64,000 bases of DNA from Streptomyces sp. NBC_01198 (GCF_036010485.1 NZ_CP108568.1:2254001-2318000), one strand, 5' to 3'. Numbered from the stretch's first letter, positions 47,734-56,148 are shown. Program-made: numbers and translations. The notes: generated by a model not told the origin, from the letters alone.

Positions 47734-48216
47734 TTACCCGCCAGTACGTGTGCTGTTGGTCACCGGCTGCCAGCGCATCGTCAGGTCCGGTTCGTTCTCC
47801 ATGTTGCGGGATCCGTCGTCGGTGTCGACCACTTCGAAGCCGTGGCGCGCGTAGAAAGCCCTGGCTCCCGTATTGCGCTGGAAGACCGCGAGCGTCAGAC
47901 CGCCGGGGCGGTGCGCCTTCGCCGCGCCGAGCAGGGCGCTGCCGACGCCCTGCCGGCGGACGCCGGCCAGCAGGTAGAGGGCGTCCAGCTCGTCGCCCGC
48001 GACGGCCGCGTATCCGACGATCCGGCCGTCGCCGTCCACGGCCACCCAGACCGCGGCGGCCGCCATGACCACGTCACGCACCCACGCCTCGACCTCGGCG
48101 TCGGTACGGCGCCGAGGCGGCAGGTAGGGCATCGTCGCCTCGCGGGAGGCGATGTGGACATGCGCCACGGCGGCGGCGTCCGCGCGCACGGCCGGGCGGA
48201 CGCTGATGGAAGTCAC
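47734..48216 (-). CDS. GNAT-family N-acetyltransferase
   Basis: A 160-residue acetyltransferase. The acetyl-CoA loop is in GVRRQGVGSALLG near residues 92-104 (RxxGxG), preceded by strand DALYLLAG and followed by NTGARAFYARHGFEVVD. The start is ATG 48216 with MTSISVRPAVRADAAAV. Its substrate is unknown. It begins the accessory block. Confidence 0.88.
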   Translation of the reverse strand: MTSISVRPAVRADAAAVAHVHIASREATMPYLPPRRRTDAEVEAWVRDVVMAAAAVWVAVDGDGRIVGYAAVAGDELDALYLLAGVRRQGVGSALLGAAKAHRPGGLTLAVFQRNTGARAFYARHGFEVVDTDDGSRNMENEPDLTMRWQPVTNSTRTGG

Positions 48217-48287
48217 CGCGGCACCCTAGGCCTCGCGGCCCGCCCGGCGACAGCGGTTTTACCGGAGCGCCGTGGGTTCCCTCGCGC

Positions 48288-49214
48288 TCACAGCGGCGGC
48301 AGGCGCAGCGGGCCGGTGCCGTCGCGGACGTCGCGGAGGACCGTCGGCTCGCCGGCGAAGGCGCCGTCGAGGTCGGTGGTGGCGGTCAGCACGTGGTCGC
48401 CGAGCGCCGCCCGGCCCTGCCGGGGCCCGTCATGTAGGACCACATGGACCCGCAGCCGGTCCACCCGGCCGGGCACCAGCCGGGTGTGGCTCATCACCGC
48501 GGCCACGCCCGCGCCGGAACCGGTCCGCGCCAGCCAGCCGGCCGCGCTCGCCGTGACCGCGGCCTCGTACCGCGGCCAGTCCGTGAAGGGGTGCACGAGG
48601 CTCAGTTCGGGGGCGCCCGCGGCGTCGAAGGAGGCCCGGTAGTAGGGCCTCCGGCCGCTCAGCGCGGCCAGCCTGCGGTTCGCGTTGAGCCGCAGCAGGG
48701 TCGGCAGCGACGGGTCGCGCTCGCGTGGCAGCGAGCGGACGACCACGGGGTCGGCGACCATGACCGCGGTCGGCGGTGCTTCCGGCCCGGCGGCGAGGCA
48801 GTCCCGCAGGCCGGCCAGCAGATCCGCCACCGTGTCGTTGGTCGGCGCCGCCGCGATCCACGGGTCGGCGACGATACGTCCCAGGGCGTGCACCTGGTGG
48901 CCGCCCGCGTGCAGGGCGGCGGCCAGCGCCCGCCACCTCCTTGCCGCGGCCAGGCCCTCCTCGACCGCCTCGGCCAACCGCGCCTGCGAGGGTGCCGCGC
49001 GGTCCACCCGCAGGCGGACGACCGCGTCGGGGTCGTCCCGCACCCGGAAGAGGATCTCGGCGCCGCCGGAAGCGGGGAAGCAAGGCCGCGCCGAGATCAC
49101 CGCCAGCCGGCCGGGGAAGCCGCGGTCGGCCGCCCCCGCCGCGAGCCGCTTCGCGCGGCGCGCGGCAGGCAGACCGGCTGCTCGGCCGAGCAGCATCACC
49201 GCCGAAACGATCAT
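48288..49214 (-). CDS. protein of unknown function
   Basis: A 308-residue protein that I do not recognise. The N-terminus (MIVSAVMLLGRAAGLPAARR) is short and only mildly hydrophobic. The rest is rich in Ala, Arg and Val, with segments such as RLRVDRAAPSQARLAEAVEE, LLRLNANRRLAALSGRRPYYRA and RVHVVLHDGPRQGRAALG. GC3 is high, so it is a real gene. There are no clear catalytic motifs. It lies between the GNAT gene and the repeat-rich gap, same strand as the FtsX-type permease. Confidence 0.7.
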   Translation of the reverse strand: MIVSAVMLLGRAAGLPAARRAKRLAAGAADRGFPGRLAVISARPCFPASGGAEILFRVRDDPDAVVRLRVDRAAPSQARLAEAVEEGLAAARRWRALAAALHAGGHQVHALGRIVADPWIAAAPTNDTVADLLAGLRDCLAAGPEAPPTAVMVADPVVVRSLPRERDPSLPTLLRLNANRRLAALSGRRPYYRASFDAAGAPELSLVHPFTDWPRYEAAVTASAAGWLARTGSGAGVAAVMSHTRLVPGRVDRLRVHVVLHDGPRQGRAALGDHVLTATTDLDGAFAGEPTVLRDVRDGTGPLRLPPL

Positions 49215-49345
49215 GATTCCGGACCCCCTGCGACCTCGGCTGCGCCGAGGCTATGCGGGGGTGGGCGGGGGGCGCCTGAGCATCCGTACTCATCTCTCCC
49301 GGGTGCCCTGCGGGAGGCTGTCCCCGGTCGCCGCTGCGTGCGGAC

Positions 49346-49570
49346 TGCGCGCCCAGTCCCCTGCCCGGGGGGCTGCCACTTGCGGTGGCCGGTCGCCTTT
49401 CCCACGGCGGGGGTTGCGCGCGCAGTTCCTCGCGCCCCTGAGGGCTGCCCCTTGCGGTCGCGCTCGCACCCTCCCGTGCGCGGGGGCTTGTCGCGCAGTT
49501 CCCCGCGCCCCTGGAAAACGCTCACCCTCCGCGCAGTGGGAAGCCCCCCAGGGGGGCGGGGAACTGTGCG
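49346..49570. repeat. four-copy extragenic repeat cluster
   Basis: The 406-bp gap between the unknown protein and the permease has copies of the gcgcagttccccgcgccc motif at 49346 (diverged), 49417 and 49491 in the same orientation, spaced 71 and 74 bp, and at 49551-49570 in reverse. Segments such as ctgccacttgcggtggcc follow the forward copies. The reverse copy can pair with 49491. Confidence 0.75.
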
Positions 49571-49620
49571 ACCAGCCAGCGCCGTGGGAAAGGCGACCAG
49601 CCAGCGCAAGGGGCAGCCGG

Positions 49621-52455
49621 CTATTCGGCCAGGAGGCGGGTCAGGGGGAGGCGGCGGAGGGCGTGGGTGGGGAGCGTGGCGCTCAGGAGCGTCGTGGCGA
49701 GGGCGCCGGCCACCGTGGCCGCGGTCGGCAGGAGCGCGGCCAGGGTGAGGTGGCCGGCGAAGGCGGCGTATGCCGCGAGGCCGGCCGCGGCGCCGAGGAG
49801 GGAGCCGGCCACGGCCATCGCGGCCGCCTCGGTGAGGACCAGCCGGGTCACCGCCCGGTCGGGCCAGCCGGTGGCGTAGAGCAGGGCGTACTCCGCGGCG
49901 CGGTCGCGGATGTTGAGGTAGAGGACGTCGGCGACGGTCGCCGCACCGAGCAGCGCGGCGATGGCCGCGGCCGCGTAGTCGGAGCCGCGGACCTGGACGG
50001 AGACGGCGTCGCCCAGCAGCGTGCCGGTGACCGTACCGTCGAAGGCCGTGCTGATCGCGGACAGGCCGACCAGCGCCGCGACGCCGATGGCCAGCGCCAG
50101 CGTGCCGAGCAGGGCGCGGCCGGGGACGCGGCGCAGGTTGGCCAGTGCCAGCCGGGTGATGCCGGCGCCGCGCACCGGGCGGCGGGGCGCGGTGACCGCG
50201 GGGAGCACCGCGGCGCCGGGGTGGGACCTGGACGCCTGGAGTGCGGGCCAGCCGGCGGCGAGCACCGCGAGCAGCAGCGCGGCGGGGACGGCGAGCAGCG
50301 CCCGGGCCGGGCCGACGTGCAGCCCGGACAGCCGGCCGAGCGGTATCGCCAGGCCCGCGCCCAGCACCCCGGCGACCGCGCCGAGCCCGGCCACCTCGCC
50401 GACCACCAGCGCGAAGAGCTTGCGCGGCGGCCAGCCGACACAGGCCAGCACGGCCAGTTCGGTGCGGCGGGCCCGGACCGCGGCCCCGGTGGCGCTGGTG
50501 ACGAACAGCGCGCAGACGACGAGGACCAGCACGAACATGATGAGCGACTTGCGGTCGACGGCCGCGACCACCGTGGCGGCGACCCCCTTCTTGGACCACA
50601 TCTCGTGCAGCGTCAGCGCAGGTCGGCCGTGCGTGCCGGCAGGGTCGCCGACCGCCACCGGGGTGGGTGAGGAGCCGCTGGTGATGTCGACGTCGAGGCC
50701 GGTCAGGTCGTGGATGCGCTGGGCGGTGAGCCTGACCCGCTCGCGGGAGAGCGGGTCGAGGCCGAGCGCGCCGGTGAGCCTGACGCGGACCACGCTGATC
50801 GGCGCGGCGGCGTTGACGCCCTTGCCCGCCCCGGTGTTGGTGAAGTAGCGGGCGTCGTCCATGGCCTTGAGGCCGGACAGGCTGGTCACGATGGAGGGCG
50901 GTACGGACAGCAGGCCCGCGATGTTGCCGTTGGGCAGCAGCGACCTGCCGCCGAGCGCCCGTACCGACGCGGGATCCGCGCCGGTGGCCTGCGCGGGGAA
51001 GTACGTCTCCATCGGCACCGCGCCGAGCCCGGCGGAGCTGACCGACAGCTTGGAGCTGTCGAACTCCCCCACCATCTTCAGGTGCACGTCGTGCGCCATA
51101 CCGTCCCAGGGGCCGCCGGCGGGGTGCACCACGGCCTTGCGCACGGCGGTGTCGTCGAGGTCGCGGGGGTAGGAGCCGTCGGTCTGCTCGTAGTCCAGCC
51201 GCAGGTTGGGGTCGGGCTGCCGCGGTTCCGCGGTGAGGCCGTCGCGGGCGCTGCCGTAGCGCACGGGCTGCGCGGTGGCGTAGGCGCCGACCCAGACGGT
51301 GCCGCCGTTGCCGCTGCGGTAGCTCTCCCGGACGTCGCCGGACCGCAGGCCCTCCAGCAGCGTGCGGTAGGCCTGCTGGACGTCGACGGTCTTCGTGGTC
51401 ACCGGTGTGCCCCGGGTGCCGGGCAGGCCGGCCCCGAGGGTGGTCTTGTCGGTGCCCGCGGCGACCCGGTCGGCGGCCGACGACGGCAGCCGGCTGACGG
51501 CGACCTGCAACTGCTCGTCGGCCGCGGGCCGGTCGGCCATCAGCACCGGGATCTGGGTGACGCCGACCTTGCCGGTCACGCTCGGGTCGCCGGTCAGGTC
51601 GGCGTAGTCCCTGGTGCCGGTGGTCGGCCCGCCGCCGGAGCCGAGGTAACTGCCCCAGGTCACCGCCTTGTCGAGGCCGGCGAGCCGGGCTTCGGACGCC
51701 GGGTCGACGGCTTCGATCAGCAGCGGCACCGGCCATGCGGTGGTGGTGGTCGCGGCCGGCTCGGCGGTGCCCGAGGCGTGCGGGTTGCCGGGGCCGGGGC
51801 TGTTGTAGGTGTCCTGGGGGTTGGTCGTGCCGCAGTTGAGCACGACCTGCGGGCCGGTCGCAGCGGTGCGGGCCGTCGGGGCGACGCACACCGGGTGCGC
51901 GGCGCCCGCGCTGTCCACCTCGTAGGGGTCCTGGCCGCTGTGCGCGCTGTCGGTGACACCGCGCAGCGGCCGGTCGGTGACGTAGGTGTAGGACTCGCCC
52001 GCGGGTATCCGGGTCAGTCCGCGTTCCGAGACCTGGGTCATGGTGGCCCGGTAGAGCTGCCGCCCGCCGCCCGCCGTCACCGGCAGGTCCACCGGCGCGT
52101 CCATCCTGGTCAGGACGTACCCGACGACGGCGACGGGCGCGGCGACGTCCACGTCGGGGATCCTGGCGATCTGCTGCCACTGGGCGGTGGTGATACCGCC
52201 GTTGAGGTTGGCCAGCGCGGTGGAGGCGACCAGGCCGTCGCGGTCCTCGAGCGCCGAGCGCGCGCCGGCCGGGCGGACCAGGATGTCGTAGCCGCCCCGG
52301 GCGTTGGCGGTGACCGTGCCGACCACGGAGAGCCGCTGGGTGCGGGCGGCACCGGTGAGCACCGAGAAGGACGTCACCGCCACCAGCAGCGCCCCCACCA
52401 GCGCCAGCGCCCTGCCCTTGCGGTACCGAAGCTGTGCGAGCACGAATCCCAGCAT
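49621..52455 (-). CDS. large FtsX-type ABC transporter permease, no adjacent ATPase
   Basis: A 944-residue membrane protein. One N-terminal TM (GRALALVGALLVAVTSFSVL, residues about 13-32) is followed by a very large extracytoplasmic region (about 35-620), three TMs at about 640-770 with the FtsX-like RARRTELAVLACVGWPPRK loop, and four more TM segments to the C-terminus, including a second FtsX-like loop (RDRAAEYALLYATGWPDRA). This is the MacB/LolC type: two FtsX domains in one chain. ATG 52455 follows GGGGAAG. An ATPase of the MacB class is not encoded next to it. Confidence 0.88.
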   Translation of the reverse strand: MLGFVLAQLRYRKGRALALVGALLVAVTSFSVLTGAARTQRLSVVGTVTANARGGYDILVRPAGARSALEDRDGLVASTALANLNGGITTAQWQQIARIPDVDVAAPVAVVGYVLTRMDAPVDLPVTAGGGRQLYRATMTQVSERGLTRIPAGESYTYVTDRPLRGVTDSAHSGQDPYEVDSAGAAHPVCVAPTARTAATGPQVVLNCGTTNPQDTYNSPGPGNPHASGTAEPAATTTTAWPVPLLIEAVDPASEARLAGLDKAVTWGSYLGSGGGPTTGTRDYADLTGDPSVTGKVGVTQIPVLMADRPAADEQLQVAVSRLPSSAADRVAAGTDKTTLGAGLPGTRGTPVTTKTVDVQQAYRTLLEGLRSGDVRESYRSGNGGTVWVGAYATAQPVRYGSARDGLTAEPRQPDPNLRLDYEQTDGSYPRDLDDTAVRKAVVHPAGGPWDGMAHDVHLKMVGEFDSSKLSVSSAGLGAVPMETYFPAQATGADPASVRALGGRSLLPNGNIAGLLSVPPSIVTSLSGLKAMDDARYFTNTGAGKGVNAAAPISVVRVRLTGALGLDPLSRERVRLTAQRIHDLTGLDVDITSGSSPTPVAVGDPAGTHGRPALTLHEMWSKKGVAATVVAAVDRKSLIMFVLVLVVCALFVTSATGAAVRARRTELAVLACVGWPPRKLFALVVGEVAGLGAVAGVLGAGLAIPLGRLSGLHVGPARALLAVPAALLLAVLAAGWPALQASRSHPGAAVLPAVTAPRRPVRGAGITRLALANLRRVPGRALLGTLALAIGVAALVGLSAISTAFDGTVTGTLLGDAVSVQVRGSDYAAAAIAALLGAATVADVLYLNIRDRAAEYALLYATGWPDRAVTRLVLTEAAAMAVAGSLLGAAAGLAAYAAFAGHLTLAALLPTAATVAGALATTLLSATLPTHALRRLPLTRLLAE

Positions 52456-52746
52456 GGCCACTTCCCCGAGGTGTCCCGCGCGGTAGCCGACACTCCCCCG
52501 CGCCATCGCAGGCTGACACAGTCGAAACCTTGCCGTCAATCATTCGGGTTTTGCCACCAGGTAGTACCGGCGGCATAGCGTCGCAAGGCCTCACAGACGG
52601 CTCTGGATCGGCCTCCGCAATTATTTTCGTCTTTCCCCTGGACACTTTCGCGATCGTGTACAAGTCTTGCCGTCGCAAGTCGATGTCCGACAACGAACTG
52701 CAAGGTTCGTGCACGGAATGAGCAGCTCAAAGAAAGGCTGACCCAC
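52456..52746. promoter_or_regulatory. AT-richer divergent control region of the peptide gene
   Basis: This 291-bp gap is clearly less GC-rich than its surroundings (for example attattttcgtcttt at 52620-52634). It holds cttgc-cgtc-gcaag (52666-52679) and CAAGTC repeated in direct order at 52661 and 52676. TGGACA (52639-52644) and TACAAG (52659-52664) may be promoter parts although the 14-bp spacing is poor. No gene is seen. Confidence 0.4.
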
Positions 52747-52962
52747 ATGATGAGTGTCATCGAGCGCATCGGCGACCGCGTCCTGCGAGCCGTCGTCCCC
52801 GAGGCTCCGGCCGCCGCCTGCGGCACCACCAAGACCCTCGAAGGGGTCCTCAGCTACGTGACCTACTACAACCTGCACAACACGTGCACCGGTGCGAAGG
52901 GCTGCTTCGCCGACTTCCACACCTACACCACGACCAGCTGGAACGGTTACTGCCTCAGCTGA
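52747..52962 (+). CDS. putative cysteine-rich exported peptide precursor
   Basis: A 71-residue peptide. Residues 1-24 form a leader-like amphipathic helix MSVIERIGDRVLRAVV followed by PEAPAAA. The remainder is Thr/Tyr/Gly-rich with cysteines at 25, 47, 53 and 69 (CGTTKTL, NTCTGAKGCF, SWNGYCLS). ATG 52747 follows GAAAGG by 9 nt. A stable hairpin begins 18 bp after the stop, before the redox protein and the exporter. I do not recognise the family by name; the layout fits a ribosomal peptide secreted and disulfide-bonded. No modifying enzyme of known RiPP classes is adjacent. Confidence 0.7.
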   Translation: MMSVIERIGDRVLRAVVPEAPAAACGTTKTLEGVLSYVTYYNLHNTCTGAKGCFADFHTYTTTSWNGYCLS

Positions 52963-52980
52963 ACCGGCGGTACGAACGGT

Positions 52981-53009
52981 GCGTGGGGCGAGTCGTAGTC
53001 GCCCCACGC
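52981..53009 (+). terminator. hairpin downstream of the peptide gene
   Basis: gcgtggggcga and tcgccccacgc form a perfect 11-bp stem with a 7-nt loop. Its place between the small peptide gene and the longer downstream genes suits partial termination or 3'-end protection, so that the peptide is made in excess. Confidence 0.7.
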
Positions 53010-53103
53010 GCCACCGCGATCGTCCCACATTCGGAGTGCCGAATTCCCCTTGGTCCTGACGGAATACCGAATTCCGCCGGCCCATTCACGAACGGATAGC
53101 TTC

Positions 53104-53652
53104 GTGGTCGTACTCACCGCCGCGGTGTGTGTCCTCGCCGTGGTCGTCCTTTTCAACCTGACCGTCACGGCGGGCCTGGTCCGCCGGCTGCGCGAGCAGG
53201 CGCTGGCCGCTCCCGCCCAGGCGTACGACGCCGGCGGCCCGGCCATCGGCGCCCCCGCCCCCACCCTGACCGCACGCACGGCCGACGGCCGCGACGTCGA
53301 GGTCGGCGCGGCCGGCCGGCGCACCCTGGTCGCCTTCTTCGCCACCTCCTGCACCGCCTGCAGCCGCGAGGCGCCCGGTTTCGCCGCGCGGGCCGCGGAG
53401 TTGCGCGAGCAGGGGCTGACCGTGGTCACCGTGCTCGACCGGCGCCCGGGCGACGACGCCGGGCCGCTGGCCGCCGCGCTGGACCCGGTGGACCACCTGG
53501 TGGTCGAGGACATGCCCGGCCAGGTGCTGAGCGCCTTCGAGGTCGCCGCCACCCCCGCCTTCTTCCTGGTCGCCGCCGACGGCACCGTGGAGAGCAAGGG
53601 ACAGTACCCGCCGGCGCCGGCGCCCGCCCCGGCAGCGGCCGGGCGTGGCTAG
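53104..53652 (+). CDS. membrane-anchored thioredoxin-like protein (TlpA/MauD type)
   Basis: A 182-residue protein. One N-terminal TM at about 4-25 is followed by LVRRLREQ and an extracytoplasmic thioredoxin-like domain; the active site is C83-T-A-C86 in FFATSCTACSREAPGF, and the cis-proline region reads VAATPAFFLV. GTG 53104 is preferred because upstream codons from TTG 53050 are AT-ending and unlike Streptomyces coding DNA. It likely oxidises, reduces or isomerises thiols of an exported substrate, probably the upstream Cys peptide. It overlaps the exporter gene by 8 bp. Confidence 0.82.
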   Translation: MVVLTAAVCVLAVVVLFNLTVTAGLVRRLREQALAAPAQAYDAGGPAIGAPAPTLTARTADGRDVEVGAAGRRTLVAFFATSCTACSREAPGFAARAAELREQGLTVVTVLDRRPGDDAGPLAAALDPVDHLVVEDMPGQVLSAFEVAATPAFFLVAADGTVESKGQYPPAPAPAPAAAGRG

Positions 53653-55552
53653 CGGCAGGGCCGCCGGGGCGGTCCGCGGGGTGCGGACGCTGGCCGCGGC
53701 CTTCGCCCTCTACGTGCGGGCCGCACCGCTGCTGGCGGCACTGCGGGCGGTGATCGTGCTGGTCAGCGGGCTCGCGCCGGTCGCCACCGCCTGGCTGACC
53801 GCGGCCCTGATCGACGACCTCACCGGCCACCGCACCGGCCGGGTCGGCACCCTCGCGCTGCTGCTCGCCGGGGTCGGCGGCGCGATGGCGCTGACCGGCC
53901 TGGTCACCTCCTTCGTCGAGCGGGAGATCGGCCGCCGGGTGTCGCTGGCCGCCCAGGAGCGGCTGTTCGCGGCGGTGAGCCGGCAGCGCGGCCTGGCCCG
54001 GCTGGAGGACCCGGGCTTCCACGACCGGCTGCGGCTGGCCCAGCAGGTCAGCGGCACCGGCCCGGCGGCGCTCACCGACGCCGCCCTCGGCGTGGTCCAG
54101 GCGCTGCTGACCGTCGGCGGCTTCACCGCGAGCCTGCTGACGCTGTCCCCGCTGGTGACGGTGCTGGTGCTGGCGTCCACCGCCCCCGCGCTCGCCGCCC
54201 AGCTCACCCTGGCCCGCAAGCGCGGTGCCATGGCCCTGGACACCGCGCCGAACCTGCGCCGCCAGACCTTCTACACGCTGCTGCTGATGGACCTGCGGGC
54301 CGCCAAGGAGATCCGGCTGTACGGCCTGGGCGGCTACTTCCGCGGCCGGATGCTGACCGAGCTGCGTACCGCGCAGCGCGGCGAGTCGCGGGTGGACCGG
54401 GCCACCCTGCTCACCGACGGCGCCCTGTCCCTGCTCACCACCGCGATCGCGGCGGGCGCGCTGTACAGCGTCGCGCTGCGGATCGCGCACGGCCACGGCA
54501 GCGCGGGCGATCTCGCGGTGCTGGTCGCCGCGCTGGCCGGGCTGCAGGGCGCGCTGGCCGGCATACTCGGCCAGATCTCCGGGGCCGGACAGGTCTTCAC
54601 CGTCTTCACGCACTACACCGCGATCCTGGACGCGCCCGCCGACCTGACCGGTTCGGCCGCGCCGCCGCCGGGCCTGCGGCAGGGCATCCGCTTCGACCAC
54701 GTGTGGTTCCGCTACTCCCCCGCCGGCGACTGGGTGCTGCAGGACATCGACCTGACCGTCGAGGCCGGCCGCTCCCTCGCGCTGGTGGGGCTGAACGGCG
54801 CCGGCAAGTCCACCCTGGTCAAGCTGCTGTGCCGGCTGTACGAGCCGACCCGCGGCCGCATCACCTGGGACGGCGTGGACATCCGCACCCTCGACCCGGA
54901 CCTGCTGCGGGCCAGGATCGGCGCGGTCTTCCAGGACTTCATGTGCTACGACCTCAGCGCCTACGACAACATCGCGCTGGGCGCGCTGGACCGCGCGGGC
55001 ACCGACCGGGGCGCGGTGGTACGCGCCGCGACCCGGGCCGGGGTGCACCGCGAACTCGAAGCGCTGCCCGCCGGTTACGACACCATGCTCAGCCTGGTCT
55101 TCCAGGACTCCCGCACCCCCAAGGGCGTACCGGCCGCGGGCCGGCTGGGCGGGGTGTCGCTGTCGGGCGGCCAGTGGCAGCGGGTGGCGCTCGCCAGGGC
55201 GCTGCTGCGGTCGGACGCCGATGTGCTGGTCCTGGACGAGCCCTCGTCGGGGCTGGACGCCGAGGCGGAGGCGGAGATCCACCACCGGCTGCGCGAGCTG
55301 CGGTCGGGCCGGACCAGCCTGCTGATCAGCCACCGGCTCGGCACGGTCAGGGACGCCGACCGGATCGTCGTGCTGGACGGCGGCAGGATCACCGAATCGG
55401 GTGACCACGACGCGCTGCTCGCGGCTGACGGCACCTATGCCCGGCTCTTCCGGCTGCAGGCCGACGGCTACCGGACCGCGGCGCCGACGGGAGCGGGGCC
55501 GCGGAAGAGCGCGGCCCCGCCGGTCACAGCGGGTCAGCAGCCGCAGCTGTAG
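53645..55552 (+). CDS. ABC exporter with fused membrane and ATPase domains
   Basis: A 635-residue half-transporter. The transmembrane domain occupies about 1-330 with about six helices. The nucleotide-binding domain has Walker A GLNGAGKST, a Q-loop in AVFQDFMCY, signature LSGGQWQRVALARA, Walker B VLVLDEPSSGLDAE and H-loop SHRLG. There is no N-terminal C39 peptidase domain, so leader removal must be by another enzyme. Architecture matches peptide exporters of the NisT/lantibiotic type. GTG 53645 lies inside the thioredoxin stop region (GTGGCTAG). Its 3' end overlaps the convergent peptidase gene by 19 bp. Confidence 0.88.
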   Translation: MASGRAAGAVRGVRTLAAAFALYVRAAPLLAALRAVIVLVSGLAPVATAWLTAALIDDLTGHRTGRVGTLALLLAGVGGAMALTGLVTSFVEREIGRRVSLAAQERLFAAVSRQRGLARLEDPGFHDRLRLAQQVSGTGPAALTDAALGVVQALLTVGGFTASLLTLSPLVTVLVLASTAPALAAQLTLARKRGAMALDTAPNLRRQTFYTLLLMDLRAAKEIRLYGLGGYFRGRMLTELRTAQRGESRVDRATLLTDGALSLLTTAIAAGALYSVALRIAHGHGSAGDLAVLVAALAGLQGALAGILGQISGAGQVFTVFTHYTAILDAPADLTGSAAPPPGLRQGIRFDHVWFRYSPAGDWVLQDIDLTVEAGRSLALVGLNGAGKSTLVKLLCRLYEPTRGRITWDGVDIRTLDPDLLRARIGAVFQDFMCYDLSAYDNIALGALDRAGTDRGAVVRAATRAGVHRELEALPAGYDTMLSLVFQDSRTPKGVPAAGRLGGVSLSGGQWQRVALARALLRSDADVLVLDEPSSGLDAEAEAEIHHRLRELRSGRTSLLISHRLGTVRDADRIVVLDGGRITESGDHDALLAADGTYARLFRLQADGYRTAAPTGAGPRKSAAPPVTAGQQPQL

Positions 55553-56043
55553 TACAGGGCGTCCCAGTGGGTGCCCTCGTCGGCGTAGATGTTGCCCGAC
55601 GCGGCCTGCCACTGCGGGTACCCGTCGCCGCGCAGGCCGATGTAGCTGAAGGAGTTGTGCACGTAGTTGGTCAGGCAGGTGTTCTTGCCGTAGTCGAGCT
55701 TGTAGCCGTTCCAGTGCGAGTACGTGCCGCTGGCGTGGCCGGTCTCGGTGCCGCCGGTGATGTTGACGGCGCAGCCGCTGGCGTGCTTGAGGGTGACCGC
55801 GCCCTGCGCGGTGGCCTGGTTGAGCTGGTCGAAGGACGTGCAGGTCGACACGTTGCGGTTGGAGCAGCCGCCGGACGACGACCAGGTGATGCCGGCCGCG
55901 CTGAACATGGCGGTGGCCTGGGCGTGGGTGAGTTTGGTGACCGCGAAGGCGTCGGTGGAGGCGGCCAGTCCGACGCCGGGGGCGAAGAGCGCGGTGCCGA
56001 CGAGGGTGAGGGTGCTCATCACGGTACGGACGCGCATGCGCAT
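55534..56043 (-). CDS. secreted protein with M15-type zinc-peptidase motifs
   Basis: A 169-residue exported protein. The signal peptide covers about 1-28 (TLVGTALFAPGVGLAA). Zinc-site geometry of family M15 is present: H110 in SHWNGYKLD with D117 (H-x6-D) and E156-x-x-H159 in EGTHWD. Six cysteines (60, 68, 91, 123, 167, 169) suggest a disulfide-stabilised enzyme. It should act on peptidoglycan D-Ala-containing peptides, as VanX/VanY or endolysins do, though the substrate is unproven. ATG 56043 follows AGGAGG. It faces the exporter gene and may use its own promoter. Confidence 0.8.
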   Translation of the reverse strand: MRMRVRTVMSTLTLVGTALFAPGVGLAASTDAFAVTKLTHAQATAMFSAAGITWSSSGGCSNRNVSTCTSFDQLNQATAQGAVTLKHASGCAVNITGGTETGHASGTYSHWNGYKLDYGKNTCLTNYVHNSFSYIGLRGDGYPQWQAASGNIYADEGTHWDALYYSCGC

Positions 56044-56148
56044 ACGTTTCCTCCTGCTGATTCCGCTGGGGTGGACGTGGTGCAGGTGGCGCAGGAGGAG
56101 TGTGCCCGAGGTCTACGCGCGTCGCCAGTAGTTTGCCAATGAACATGA

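Noticed and set aside
53050-53103. TTG 53050 as start of the thioredoxin-like protein
   Set aside because: The added 18 codons are AT-ending and atypical; the TM segment begins right after GTG 53104, as expected for this topology.
52747-55552. Classification as a lanthipeptide, lasso or sactipeptide cluster
   Set aside because: No LanB, LanC, LanM, lasso cyclase or radical SAM gene is in the block; only an exporter and redox protein are present.
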